Assembly (NCBI GenBank): GCA_016200125.1
Contig: JACQFK010000230.1
Span: forward strand, 1 to 14,832
Direction of reading: 5' to 3'
Source of the DNA: Planctomycetota bacterium
GTDB taxonomy: Bacteria; Planctomycetota; MHYJ01; JACPRB01
Length of the DNA stretch: 14,832 nt
Shown: positions 1 through 7,498 of the stretch, piece by piece
How the letters are laid out: each line of letters begins with the position of its first letter
How positions within the stretch are numbered: position 1 is the first letter of the stretch
Made by a program: the position numbers and the translations under genes
The notes under the pieces: model-generated
The model's input: the letters and a program-made list of their open reading frames with translations, nothing else
Told to the model about the DNA's origin: nothing
Databases searched by the model: none

Positions 1-353
1 ACACCCGGATCGCCGACGACGTGCCCGAGGGCTGGATGGGGCTTGACATCGGGCCGAAGACGATCGATCTCTTCAAGTCCCAGCTCAAGAACGCGAAGAC
101 CGTGCTCTGGAACGGGCCCGTCGGCGTGTTCGAGATGGGGCCCTTCTCCCGCGGTACCCGGGAAATCGCCGAGTACCTGGCGGGCCTGAAGGGCTGCACG
201 ACGATCGTCGGAGGCGGCGACACGGCCGCGGCGGTCGAGAAGTTCGGCGTCGCGGACAGGATGTCCCACGTCTCGACGGGCGGCGGCGCCTCCCTGGAGT
301 TCCTCGAGGGGAAAGAGCTTCCGGGAATCGCGGCGCTGACGTCCAAGCCATAA
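1..353 (+). CDS. pgk: Phosphoglycerate kinase, C-terminal part (5' end outside window)
   Basis: Phosphoglycerate kinase interconverts 1,3-bisphosphoglycerate + ADP and 3-phosphoglycerate + ATP in glycolysis, gluconeogenesis and the Calvin cycle. Only the last 116 residues are present; the frame opens at base 3 and ends with TAA at 351-353. They belong to the C-terminal nucleotide-binding lobe and show several family signatures: [23 protein letters not shown], the glycine-rich [16 protein letters not shown], and the closing segment [20 protein letters not shown]. All the expected C-terminal motifs are intact. It precedes rpe by 45 nt with no terminator-like hairpin between, so read-through into the downstream carbon-metabolism genes is possible. 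Confidence 0.97.
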   Translation, partial: TRIADDVPEGWMGLDIGPKTIDLFKSQLKNAKTVLWNGPVGVFEMGPFSRGTREIAEYLAGLKGCTTIVGGGDTAAAVEKFGVADRMSHVSTGGGASLEFLEGKELPGIAALTSKP

Positions 354-363
354 ACCAAAGAAG

Positions 364-390
364 TTGATTTGTGGTGGCGGGCGCTATGAT
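364..390 (+). promoter_or_regulatory. Weak candidate promoter just upstream of rpe
   Basis: TTGATT (364-369) and TATGAT (385-390) are separated by only 15 nt, short for a sigma-70 promoter. The -10-like box ends 8 nt before the rpe ATG and no Shine-Dalgarno sequence is visible. This resembles the short-leader arrangement of four other genes in the window, but the spacing is poorer, so the call is tentative. Confidence 0.3.
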
Positions 391-398
391 GTAAGTCG

Positions 399-1133
399 AT
401 GAAAGCCATCAAGATAGCTCCCTCCCTTCTCGCCGCCGACGCGTCGCGCCTCAAGGACGAGATCCAGAAGGTCGAGGCCGGCGGCGCCGACATGCTCCAC
501 ATCGACGTCATGGACGCCCACTTCGTCCCCAACCTCGCCTACGGCACCGACGCGGTCGCCTCGATCCGCAAGGTGACGAAGCTGCCGCTCGACCTGCACC
601 TCATGATCATGCAGCCCGAGAAGTACGTCGAACAGTTCGCCGACGCCGGGGCCGACTCGATCACCTTCCACGCGGAGGCGGTGGCCGCCGACTACGCCCG
701 CAAGTACAAGGAGCGCGGCTGGGCCATCCAGCTCGTCTGCAAGGACTACTACGACCGGCGCCGCCTCGACGATACCATCGAGCGCATCCGGGCCAAGGGG
801 AAGAAGGTGGCCGTCGCGATCAACCCGGACACCGAGGCCGAGGTGATCGAGTTCATCGACCGGGTCGACATGGTCCTGGCGATGACGGTGTGGCCGGGCT
901 TCGGCGGCCAGAAATTCATCGAGGCGGTGGTCCCCAAGGTCGCGCGGCTGCGGAAGATGTCCGCGACGGTCGATATCGAGGTGGACGGCGGCGTGGACCT
1001 GGGCAACGTGGAGAAGGCCGCCGCGGCCGGCGCGAACGTGCTCGTCGCCGGGACCTCCGTGTTCCACTCGCCCGACGTGCCCGCCGCCGTGCGGGCGCTG
1101 AGGGAGAAAGCCGGGAGGGCGTATGGCGTTTGA
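399..1133 (+). CDS. rpe: Ribulose-phosphate 3-epimerase, with an insertion
   Basis: Interconverts D-ribulose 5-phosphate and D-xylulose 5-phosphate in the pentose phosphate and Calvin pathways; a cytosolic TIM barrel. Family residues are in place: the N-terminal APSLLAAD strand, His34 and Asp36 in HIDVMD, His67 in DLHLMI, and the second catalytic Asp196 in VDGG; the phosphate-binding GT is near the C-terminus. At 244 aa it is longer than the usual 215-230. The extra length falls around residues 95-122, between FHAEA and the helix leading to VAINPDT. The loop usually read as MTVNPGFGGQ is MTVWPGFGGQ here (Trp165). It overlaps accD by 11 nt, suggesting translational coupling. No Shine-Dalgarno sequence precedes the ATG. 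Confidence 0.95.
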   Translation: MKAIKIAPSLLAADASRLKDEIQKVEAGGADMLHIDVMDAHFVPNLAYGTDAVASIRKVTKLPLDLHLMIMQPEKYVEQFADAGADSITFHAEAVAADYARKYKERGWAIQLVCKDYYDRRRLDDTIERIRAKGKKVAVAINPDTEAEVIEFIDRVDMVLAMTVWPGFGGQKFIEAVVPKVARLRKMSATVDIEVDGGVDLGNVEKAAAAGANVLVAGTSVFHSPDVPAAVRALREKAGRAYGV

Positions 1134-1965
1134 GAAGATCAAGAAGTTCATCTCCCGCAAGAAGGAGATCCCGGGCGACCTCTGGATGAAGTGCCCCGAC
1201 TGCAAGGGGATGATCTTCAAGAAGGAGGTCGAGGACCGCAAGAAGGTCTGCACCGAGTGCCAGTACCACTTCACGATCACGCCCTCGGAGCGGCTCGACC
1301 TCATGGTCGACGCCGGGACCTTCCAGGAGCTCTGGACCGACCTCGCGTCGGTGGACGCCCTCAAGTTCGAGGGCGAGGTTTCCTACAAGAAGAAGCTCGC
1401 GGCGGCGGAGAAGGAGACCGGCCAGAAGGACGCCTGCGTCGTGGGGACCGGGAAGATCGCCGGCCGCGACGCGGTGGTGGGCATGACCGACTCGCGCTTC
1501 ATGATGGGCAGCATGGGCTCCGTCGTGGGCGAGAAGGTGACCCGCGCCTTCGAGCTCGGCACCGAGAAGAAGCTGCCGGTGGTGTTCGTCTCCGGCTCGG
1601 GCGGCGGCGCGCGCATGTTCGAAGGCTGCCTGTCGCTGATGCAGATGGCGAAGACCTCGGCGGCGATCGCGCGCCACAGCGAGGCGGGCGGGCTTTTCAT
1701 CTCCATCCTGACGAATCCGACCATGGGCGGCGTCATGGCCAGCTTCGCCGCGCTGGGCGACGTCATCCTCGCCGAGCCCAAGGCCCTCATCGGCTTCGCG
1801 GGGCCGCGCGTCATCGAGCAGACGATCAAGCAGGAGCTCCCCAAGGGCTTCCAGACCTCGGAGTTCCTCCTGCAGCACGGGTTCATCGACATGATCGTCG
1901 ACCGCCGGAAGATGAGGGACGAGATCAGCCGACTCCTTACGTACCTGGCGCCCGTTCCCGCGTGA
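1123..1965 (+). CDS. accD: Acetyl-CoA carboxylase carboxyltransferase subunit beta
   Basis: The beta subunit of the carboxyltransferase that moves the carboxyl group from carboxybiotin to acetyl-CoA, giving malonyl-CoA for fatty-acid synthesis; it works as an alpha2beta2 complex with AccA (not in this window). The 280-aa length is normal. The N-terminal zinc ribbon is complete: Cys24-x2-Cys27 and Cys43-x2-Cys46. The crotonase-like core carries GSMGSVVGEKVTRA, SGSGGGARM, LSLMQMAKTSAA, TNPTMGGVMASFA and GFAGPRVIEQTI. The gene starts inside the end of rpe (11-nt overlap) and its TGA overlaps the GTG of the following glycosyltransferase, so the three genes are probably co-translated. Confidence 0.97.
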   Translation: MAFEKIKKFISRKKEIPGDLWMKCPDCKGMIFKKEVEDRKKVCTECQYHFTITPSERLDLMVDAGTFQELWTDLASVDALKFEGEVSYKKKLAAAEKETGQKDACVVGTGKIAGRDAVVGMTDSRFMMGSMGSVVGEKVTRAFELGTEKKLPVVFVSGSGGGARMFEGCLSLMQMAKTSAAIARHSEAGGLFISILTNPTMGGVMASFAALGDVILAEPKALIGFAGPRVIEQTIKQELPKGFQTSEFLLQHGFIDMIVDRRKMRDEISRLLTYLAPVPA

Positions 1966-3020
1966 TCCGAGTCGCCTTTGTCATCGGCCGCCTCAACATC
2001 GGCGGCGCGGAGGCCGAGCTCGTCCGCCTGGCCCGCGGCCTCGACCGCTCCCGCTTCGAGCCCTTCGTCGTCACGCTCCAGGACCGCGGGGCGCTGGCGG
2101 ACGCCTTGGGCGACGTGGATCTCGTCGAGATCGGCCGCGTCCACAAGTGGAGGCCGGGGACCTACCTCGCCCTGCGGCGCGTCCTCGAGGAGCGGAAGCC
2201 GGACATCGTCCAGTCCTTCCTCTTCACGGAGAACATCTTCTGCCGCCGCCTCGGGCGGGGGATCGTGGTCTCGGGGCTGCAGGGCTCGCTGTCCGACGAC
2301 TACGAGACGGGCCCGTCGCTCAAGCTCTCGCTGGAGCGGGCGACCTTCGGCCGCGCCGCCGCCCTGGTGTCGAACTCGGAGTACTACCGCACGCTGTATG
2401 CAAGGCTCGGCTTCGATACGGCGAAGATCCGGGTGATCCGGAGCGGGGTCGCGCCGGCGGTTCCCGCCTCCGGCGCCGCGGTCCGGGCGCAGTTCGGGAT
2501 AGGACCCCAGGAGGTCCTGATCACCTGCGTGGCGCGGCTCGTGGAGCGCAAGGGCCACGAGGACCTGATCCGCGCGGCGGCCGGCTACCGGCTGCTCTTC
2601 GTGGGCGACGGGCCGATGCGACGCCGCCTCGAGAACCGGGGTGCGATCCTCGCGGGCCCGCGGCGCGACATCCCGGAGATCCTCGCGGCGAGCGACATCG
2701 TCGCGCTGCCGTCGCGCTTCGGCGAGGGCTGCCCCAACGCGGCGCTCGAGGCGATGGCGGCGGGGAAGCCCGTCGTGGCGGCGAGGACGGGCGGCACGCC
2801 CGAGGTCGTCGTCGACGGCGTCACGGGCCTTCTCCATCCGCCCGAGGACGTCGACGCGCTGCGGGCCGCGCTGCGGGATCTGGCCGCCGATCCGGCGCGG
2901 CGCCTGGCGATGGGCGCGGCGGGACGGGAGCGGGCCGAGAAGGAGTTCGCCGTCGCGCGCGTCGTGGCCGCCTACGACGCGCTCTACTCTGAATTGACGG
3001 CCGCTCGCCCCCGGGGTTAA
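1962..3020 (+). CDS. Glycosyltransferase family 4 (GT-B fold)
   Basis: A probable cytosolic or membrane-peripheral transferase moving a sugar from a nucleotide sugar to a lipid or glycan acceptor; substrates cannot be read from sequence. It is 352 aa. The N-terminal Rossmann lobe begins with the usual glycine-rich FVIGRLNIGGAE segment (residues 7-17). The C-terminal lobe has CVARLVERKGHEDL, LFVGDGPMR and the GT4 E-x7-E motif (Glu255 and Glu263 in GEGCPNAALEAM), followed by GTPEVVVDGVTGLL. The chosen GTG overlaps the accD stop in a GTGA arrangement and places the glycine-rich motif at the N-terminus; the same frame is open further upstream only as a shadow of accD. Its 3' end contains the -35 element of the sigma factor promoter. 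Confidence 0.88.
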   Translation: MIRVAFVIGRLNIGGAEAELVRLARGLDRSRFEPFVVTLQDRGALADALGDVDLVEIGRVHKWRPGTYLALRRVLEERKPDIVQSFLFTENIFCRRLGRGIVVSGLQGSLSDDYETGPSLKLSLERATFGRAAALVSNSEYYRTLYARLGFDTAKIRVIRSGVAPAVPASGAAVRAQFGIGPQEVLITCVARLVERKGHEDLIRAAAGYRLLFVGDGPMRRRLENRGAILAGPRRDIPEILAASDIVALPSRFGEGCPNAALEAMAAGKPVVAARTGGTPEVVVDGVTGLLHPPEDVDALRAALRDLAADPARRLAMGAAGRERAEKEFAVARVVAAYDALYSELTAARPRG

Positions 3021-3023
3021 GAT
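2995..3023 (+). promoter_or_regulatory. Candidate sigma-70 promoter of the sigma factor gene (leaderless type)
   Basis: TTGACG (2995-3000), a 17-nt spacer and TAAGAT (3018-3023) match sigma-70 boxes well. Exactly 9 nt separate the -10 box from the ATG at 3033. Initiation 6-9 nt past the -10 box would give a leader of only 0-3 nt, and no Shine-Dalgarno sequence is present. The -35 lies in the last codons of the glycosyltransferase and the -10 begins in its stop codon. Confidence 0.65.
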
Positions 3024-3032
3024 GGCTCCCGC

Positions 3033-3902
3033 ATGTCCGCGATGCCCCTCATCCGGCAGGAATCCGGGGTCGAGCAATACCTCAAGGAGATCCAGCATGT
3101 CGCGCTGCTCAGCGCCCTGCAGGAGCAGCAGCTCGCCCGGCGCATGAAGAAAATGAACTCCCGGGTGGCCGCTGAGGCCCAGGACGCGCGGGACGCCCGG
3201 GAGCAGTTCATCAAGGCGAACCTCCGGCTCGTGGTCAGCGTCGCCAAGAATTATCTGAACAAGGGGCTGTCCTTCCTCGACCTCATCGAGGAGGGCAACC
3301 TGGGGCTGCTCCGGGCCGTCCAGCGCTTCGACCCCGCGCGGAAGTGCCGCTTCTCGACCTACGCCACCTGGTGGATCCGGCAGGCGATCCGCCGGGCGCT
3401 GGTGAACACCGCCAAGACCGTGCGCGTGCCGTCCTACATGGTCGAGATCATCGCGAAGTGGAAGACGGTGGCCAACGAGTTCACCCAGAAGCACGGCCGG
3501 AAGCCGGACATGCAGGAGATCGCCGAGGCGATGGACCTGGGGACCGAGAGCCTGGAGATCCTCAAGCGGGCGATCAACGCGTCGGACAACTTCTCGCGGC
3601 CGCTGAGCCTGGACGTGATGTGGCCGACGAACGAGGTGGCCGACGCCAAGGAAAGCTCGCTGCCCGAGACCACGGTATTCTCGCAGATGGACACCGAGCG
3701 GATCGACCTGCTGCTCAAGTCGATCAACGAGCGCGAGGCGGCGGTGCTGCGCCTGCGCTACGGGCTCTACGACAGCCAGCCGATGACGCTGGGCGACATC
3801 GGCAAGAAGCTCCGGATCACGCGGGAGCGGGTGCGGCAGATCGAGAAGATCGCGCTGCGCAAGCTGAACAGAAGACTGGCTTCAAACCATGAGGACGAGT
3901 AG
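3033..3902 (+). CDS. Sigma-70 family RNA polymerase sigma factor (RpoD/RpoS type, short)
   Basis: Directs RNA polymerase to -35/-10 promoters. The 289-aa protein has no acidic region 1.1, but it has region 1.2 (about residues 12-45, VEQYLKEI), a very conserved region 2 (58-128, including [20 protein letters not shown] and [17 protein letters not shown]), region 3 (about 130-190) and region 4 with the helix-turn-helix and [13 protein letters not shown] (about 225-283). The size and missing region 1.1 fit a group 2 (RpoS-like) factor or the short primary sigma of some phyla; sequence alone does not decide. It has its own strong promoter 9 nt upstream and is followed by a structured intergenic region. 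Confidence 0.93.
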   Translation: MSAMPLIRQESGVEQYLKEIQHVALLSALQEQQLARRMKKMNSRVAAEAQDARDAREQFIKANLRLVVSVAKNYLNKGLSFLDLIEEGNLGLLRAVQRFDPARKCRFSTYATWWIRQAIRRALVNTAKTVRVPSYMVEIIAKWKTVANEFTQKHGRKPDMQEIAEAMDLGTESLEILKRAINASDNFSRPLSLDVMWPTNEVADAKESSLPETTVFSQMDTERIDLLLKSINEREAAVLRLRYGLYDSQPMTLGDIGKKLRITRERVRQIEKIALRKLNRRLASNHEDE

Positions 3903-3906
3903 GGAT

Positions 3907-4068
3907 TGAGTTATTGAGAGGAATTGGATATTTGAAGACAGTCGGCGGGAGACCCTCCACAATCCCGATGATCTGCCGGGACGCGTAGAGACTTGGCGCA
4001 AACACCTGCGGCCGGAGGGGGCCAGGTTCTCGTGGAGGGTCTTTCGGGGACTGGTTCTCAATATCTCA
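3907..4068 (+). ncRNA. Candidate structured RNA or apt leader
   Basis: The 187-nt gap between the sigma factor and apt folds as a long rod closed over two hairpins. Nested pairs are 3907-3919 with 4056-4068 (12 of 13), 3939-3943 with 4049-4053, and 3950-3960 with 4032-4042 (perfect 11 bp). Inside are a hairpin 3963-3967/3977-3981 and a helix 3991-3997/4021-4027 with one G-U pair. A short T-rich stretch (CATTTTATC) follows the 3' strand. It could be a free small RNA, a 5' leader controlling apt, or both. A possible internal promoter, TTGAGT (3906-3911) - 17 nt - TATTTG (3929-3934), would start the transcript near the second helix and leave out the outer one. No known family was recognised. Confidence 0.35.
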
Positions 4069-4089
4069 TTTTATCAATGGGTCAATCCT

Positions 4090-4617
4090 ATGACCGACCT
4101 GGCCAACAAGGTGAAGTCGCTGGTGCGGAACGTGCCGAACTTCCCCAAGAAGGGGATCATGTTCAAGGACATCACGCCGGTCCTGAAGGACGCGACCACG
4201 TTCACGCGGATCGTGGGGGCGCTCGAGGCCTACGGCCGCAAGCGGGGCACCGAGCTGGTGGCGGCCATCGAGTCGCGCGGCTTCCTCTTCGGCGCGGCGG
4301 TGGCGGCGCGGCTCGAGGTCGGGCTCATCCCGATTCGGAAGCGGGACAAGCTCCCCTGGAAGACGGTGAGCCAGAAATACGACCTGGAGTACGGCAAGGA
4401 CACGATCGAGATCCACAAGGACGCCGTGAAGAAGGGCCAGCGGGTGCTGGTGGTCGACGACGTGCTCGCGACGGGCGGGACGCTGGTCGGCGCCTGCAAG
4501 CTGGTGGAGAAGGTCGGCGGCGTCGTGGCGGGCAGCACCTGCCTGATCGAGCTGACCTTCCTGAACGGCCTGAAGAAGCTCAAGGGCCGGGATTTCTACT
4601 CGGTCGTACAGTACTAG
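4090..4617 (+). CDS. apt: Adenine phosphoribosyltransferase
   Basis: Salvages adenine with PRPP to AMP and pyrophosphate in the cytosol. The 175-aa length is standard. Visible family features are the N-terminal NFPKKGIMFKDITPVL, the base-recognition segment IESRGFLFGAAVA (60-72), RKRDKLPWKT (83-92) on the flexible loop, and the 13-residue PRPP-binding motif VLVVDDVLATGGT (119-131). The hydrophobic C-terminus IELTFLNGLKKL is also typical. The ATG at 4090 gives the canonical N-terminus, though its Shine-Dalgarno sequence is poor. The upstream 187-nt structured gap may form its leader. The lipoprotein gene follows after 8 nt, and the AGGAG that serves it overlaps the apt stop codon. Confidence 0.96.
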   Translation: MTDLANKVKSLVRNVPNFPKKGIMFKDITPVLKDATTFTRIVGALEAYGRKRGTELVAAIESRGFLFGAAVAARLEVGLIPIRKRDKLPWKTVSQKYDLEYGKDTIEIHKDAVKKGQRVLVVDDVLATGGTLVGACKLVEKVGGVVAGSTCLIELTFLNGLKKLKGRDFYSVVQY

Positions 4618-4625
4618 GAGCCCCC

Positions 4626-5093
4626 ATGAGAATGCTCGCGCCGTCGATCCTGGTCGCTTTCCTGGCCGCCTGCTCCGGCGGGGCGGAGCCGGCGAAGCAG
4701 ACGCCGGCTCACGCGGAGCAGCACGTCACGGAAGCGATCATGGGGATGTACCAGGCCTTCCAGCAGCGCGACCTGTCCAAGGTCGGGCAGTTCATGACCG
4801 CGGATTCGACCTGCTACGACGCGACGAAGAGCGTCATGCTGAACGGCCGCCAGGCGGTGCTCGACCACTTCGGCGCCATCCTCGCGCAGCACCAGCCGGG
4901 CGAGGCCTGGGAGTCGTCCATCGAGGGGATGAAGGTCACGGTCTCCGGCGACCTGGCGAACGCCACCTACCAGGTCCGCACCTCGGCGGGCGGGATGCAC
5001 GCCGTCGCGGCGGTCACGCACGTCTTCCGCCACGTCGACGGCCGCTGGCTGGCGATCCACCTCCACCGCAGCTGGAACGTGATGCCGAAGTAG
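4626..5093 (+). CDS. Small lipoprotein with SnoaL/DUF4440-like (NTF2-fold) domain
   Basis: A 155-aa protein of unknown function. The N-terminus MRMLAPSILVAFLAAC is a lipoprotein signal with a lipobox ending at Cys16, so the mature protein should be lipid-anchored. The remainder has the layout of NTF2-like/DUF4440 proteins: a first helix (IMGMYQAFQQRDLSKVGQFM), an acidic strand around TADSTCYD, the GRQAVLDHFGAIL helix, and a final sheet ending THVFRHVDGRWLAIHLHRSW. Such domains often bind small hydrophobic ligands or act enzymatically; nothing here fixes a substrate. A strong AGGAG overlaps the apt stop 8-12 nt upstream and fixes the start. It converges on the next gene with an apparent 80-nt overlap. 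Confidence 0.8.
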   Translation: MRMLAPSILVAFLAACSGGAEPAKQTPAHAEQHVTEAIMGMYQAFQQRDLSKVGQFMTADSTCYDATKSVMLNGRQAVLDHFGAILAQHQPGEAWESSIEGMKVTVSGDLANATYQVRTSAGGMHAVAAVTHVFRHVDGRWLAIHLHRSWNVMPK

Positions 5094-5643
5094 GGGCTCG
5101 GTCGCCGAGCGCCCACTCGTGGCGCATGTCCTCGTCGCTGGGCCAGGGGTCCATCACCGCGCCGTACCGCTTCGACCTGAAGATCGTGTTGTTCCGGTTG
5201 ATGATGTACGACCCGCGGCCCGTGACGCCGTACTCCACCGGATAGGCGCAGAAGGCGAACTTCCGGAGATGATGGACCTTCCCGGACTTCTTGTCCGTGT
5301 CCTGCCGGAGTTCCTCGGGCGGCGCCTCGCCCTCGTCCACGAGCAGGGCGACGAAGGAGTAGCCGTGAGAGGCGACCGGCTTCGGGACCAGCGGGTGGAG
5401 GGGCTGGGCGTCGGCGTCCGCCACCGCCTTGTCGATCAGCCTGTATCGGAACAGCCCGGCCACGTCGGCAGTCCAGAAGTCGTTGATCCCATTGCCGTCC
5501 CGCTCGTTCGCGCGGTAGTCCGCCTCGGCGCTGCTGAGCGTCTTGAGCATCGACGCCGCGTGCCGCTCGTTCTCCGCCATGATGTGGGCGCGCCACACGG
5601 TCAGGTGCCACCAGCCGCCCCCCGCGAGGGGCAGAGCGAACAT
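5014..5643 (-). CDS. DUF2950-like protein, paralog of the next - strand gene; ends uncertain
   Basis: A protein of up to 209 aa, clearly paralogous to the product of 5814-6398: both contain NER-x5-LKTLSSAEAD, an R-x-NGxNDFW segment, GLF/GLY, GYSF/GYSY, a K-x-HHL-x-KF/FxAYP block and an I-N-x-NNTI-Y/F strand. The layout (Asp/Asn-rich turn resembling a calcium-binding loop, then a GY-x-F block and a YGVTG-x(4)-I-x-N block) resembles DUF2950 proteins as I remember them; function unknown. The N-terminal stretch FALPLAGGGWWHLTVW may be a membrane anchor. Neither the ATG at 5643 nor the in-frame TTG at 5655 has a Shine-Dalgarno sequence. The last ~27 residues are read antisense through the lipoprotein gene and look compositional. 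It may be partly decayed. Confidence 0.6.
   Translation of the reverse strand: MFALPLAGGGWWHLTVWRAHIMAENERHAASMLKTLSSAEADYRANERDGNGINDFWTADVAGLFRYRLIDKAVADADAQPLHPLVPKPVASHGYSFVALLVDEGEAPPEELRQDTDKKSGKVHHLRKFAFCAYPVEYGVTGRGSYIINRNNTIFRSKRYGAVMDPWPSDEDMRHEWALGDRAPTSASRSSCGGGGSPASGRRRGGRRA
5096..5110. terminator. Small hairpin between convergent genes
   Basis: GCTCGG (5096-5101), loop TCG, CCGAGC (5105-5110): a perfect 6-bp stem just after the lipoprotein stop codon at 5091-5093. No T-run follows on either strand, so intrinsic termination is doubtful. It lies inside the open frame of the opposing gene. Confidence 0.3.
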
Positions 5644-5745
5644 GACGTAGGGCAAGCCGATTCTGGCTCAGCGTGGAAGGGCGCTGCGACCTTCTTCCAT
5701 ACCAGACCAGGGTAGCGCCTGAATCAACCGCGCCGGCTCGGGATC

Positions 5746-5803
5746 CACCTCCCCCTGCAGCGGGGGCGTCCCGCCGAAGCGACCGGGCGCCCGCACGGGG
5801 CGC
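5746..5803 (-). terminator. Hairpins downstream of the second DUF2950-like gene
   Basis: In the 158-170 nt between the two - strand paralogs there are two GC hairpins: GCGCCC (5787-5792)/GGGCGC (5798-5803) with a 5-nt loop, starting 11 nt past the stop of the upstream gene, and CCCCC (5751-5755)/GGGGG (5762-5766). Neither is followed by a T-run. They could stall or terminate transcription and so separate the two paralogs. No promoter for the downstream paralog was recognised in this gap. Confidence 0.35.
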
Positions 5804-5813
5804 GGAGTCAGTC

Positions 5814-6398
5814 TCACAAATTGCTGATCCGCATCAGCAGCTTGTCGTCCGGCCAGCGGGTGATGTGGCCCACGTCCGTATATCTGTAGATGGTGTTGTT
5901 CTCGTTGACGATGAACGAGTACTTCCCGTCCCGGTCGGAAGCCGGGTAGGCGCCGAAGCCGAACTTCGAGAGGTGGTGGACGTCGCCCATCGGACGACTG
6001 CCGCCGGTGTTCTGGAAGTACGTCTCGCCCCCCGCGCTGTCGTCGGCCTCGAGGGCCTGATAGGAGTAGCCCGCGCGCGGGCGGCGGGGCCAGCAGAGGC
6101 CGCGGAGGGGACAGGTGTCGGCTTCGGCGATGGAGCGCTCGATCAGCTGGATCTCGCGGCCCTCGACCTTGAGCGAGTAGAGTCCCGAGACGTCGCCGGT
6201 CCAGAAGTCGTTGACGCCGTTCCGATCGCGGTCGTTGGCGCGGAAATCGGCCTCGGCGGAGCTGAGCGTCTTGAGCAGGGTCGACGCGTTGCGTTCGTTC
6301 GAGGCGCGCTGGCTCGAAAGGAGTCCGGGGACGGCGACGGCGCTGACCGCGGCGACGACGACGCTGGTCAGGATCGCCGCCCGCCACCACGATTGCAT
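5814..6398 (-). CDS. DUF2950-like membrane-anchored protein
   Basis: A 194-aa protein with one N-terminal hydrophobic segment (about residues 7-29, ending VAVPGLLSS) and a hydrophilic remainder, so probably anchored with the domain outside. It looks pilin-like in layout but lacks the prepilin cleavage motif (Gly-Phe-Thr-Leu-Ile-Glu). It shares NER-x5-LKTLSSAEAD-F, DRDRNGVNDFW, GLY, GYSYQAL, HHLSKFGFGAYP and FIVNENNTIYR with its downstream paralog. The DRDRNG turn could bind calcium. The start at ATG 6398 is supported by GGAGG at 6408-6404 with a 5-nt spacer; a GTG 12 nt further up would overlap that Shine-Dalgarno sequence. It is divergent from the class I aldolase gene. Function unknown. Confidence 0.75.
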   Translation of the reverse strand: MQSWWRAAILTSVVVAAVSAVAVPGLLSSQRASNERNASTLLKTLSSAEADFRANDRDRNGVNDFWTGDVSGLYSLKVEGREIQLIERSIAEADTCPLRGLCWPRRPRAGYSYQALEADDSAGGETYFQNTGGSRPMGDVHHLSKFGFGAYPASDRDGKYSFIVNENNTIYRYTDVGHITRWPDDKLLMRISNL

Positions 6399-6440
6399 GG
6401 TCGCCTCCACAGGAAGTCTAGCGGATCCGGATGAAAGCAG

Positions 6441-6469
6441 TTGCTAAATCGGTTAGCATTTCCTAAAGT
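6441..6469 (+). promoter_or_regulatory. Candidate promoter of the class I aldolase gene
   Basis: TTGCTA (6441-6446), 17-nt spacer, TAAAGT (6464-6469): four of six matches in each box. Initiation about 7 nt downstream would give a leader of roughly 16 nt containing AAGGGAG (6481-6487) ahead of the ATG at 6493. It is the AT-rich island of the divergent intergenic region. No convincing promoter for the opposite gene was found; TAGACT (6420-6415 on the - strand) is a weak -10 candidate. Confidence 0.5.
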
Positions 6470-6492
6470 CTGCGGGTTCAAAGGGAGACGCC

Positions 6493-7437
<945 letters not shown>

Positions 7438-7442
7438 CGAGT

Positions 7443-7498
7443 TCCAACGTCGTTGGAATGGTGGCAGTTCCAAGTGCCACCATTCCAACGACGTTGGA
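7443..7498. terminator. Perfect 24-bp inverted repeat between convergent operons
   Basis: Arms 7443-7466 and 7475-7498 are perfect reverse complements across an 8-nt loop (GTTCCAAG). It starts 5 nt after the aldolase stop (7435-7437) and ends one base before the last base of the opposing stop codon (7501-7499), so it fills the whole intergenic gap. Each arm itself contains a near-palindrome built on TCCAACG/CGTTGGA. There is no T-run on either side. A bidirectional terminator or 3'-end stabiliser is the simplest reading; a protein-binding site or a small mobile palindrome is also possible. Confidence 0.7.

Noticed and set aside
1191..1961. Upstream extension of the glycosyltransferase frame
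   Set aside because: It overlaps accD entirely and reads as compositional Arg/Gly/His-rich sequence. The GTG at 1962 starts right at the family's N-terminal strand.
3950..3995. Resemblance to a TPP riboswitch (GATCTG and GCGTAGAGA)
   Set aside because: The CUGAGA box, the UAAU segment and the matching helices are absent or misplaced, and the neighbour is not a thiamine gene.
3907..4068. Identity as 6S or signal-recognition-particle RNA
   Set aside because: The rod is suggestive, but no conserved SRP tetraloop/internal-loop motif or clear 6S central bubble was found. It is kept only as an unnamed candidate.
5814..6398. Type IV pilin or pseudopilin
   Set aside because: A single N-terminal hydrophobic segment is present, but the prepilin peptidase site and the Glu at mature position 5 are missing.
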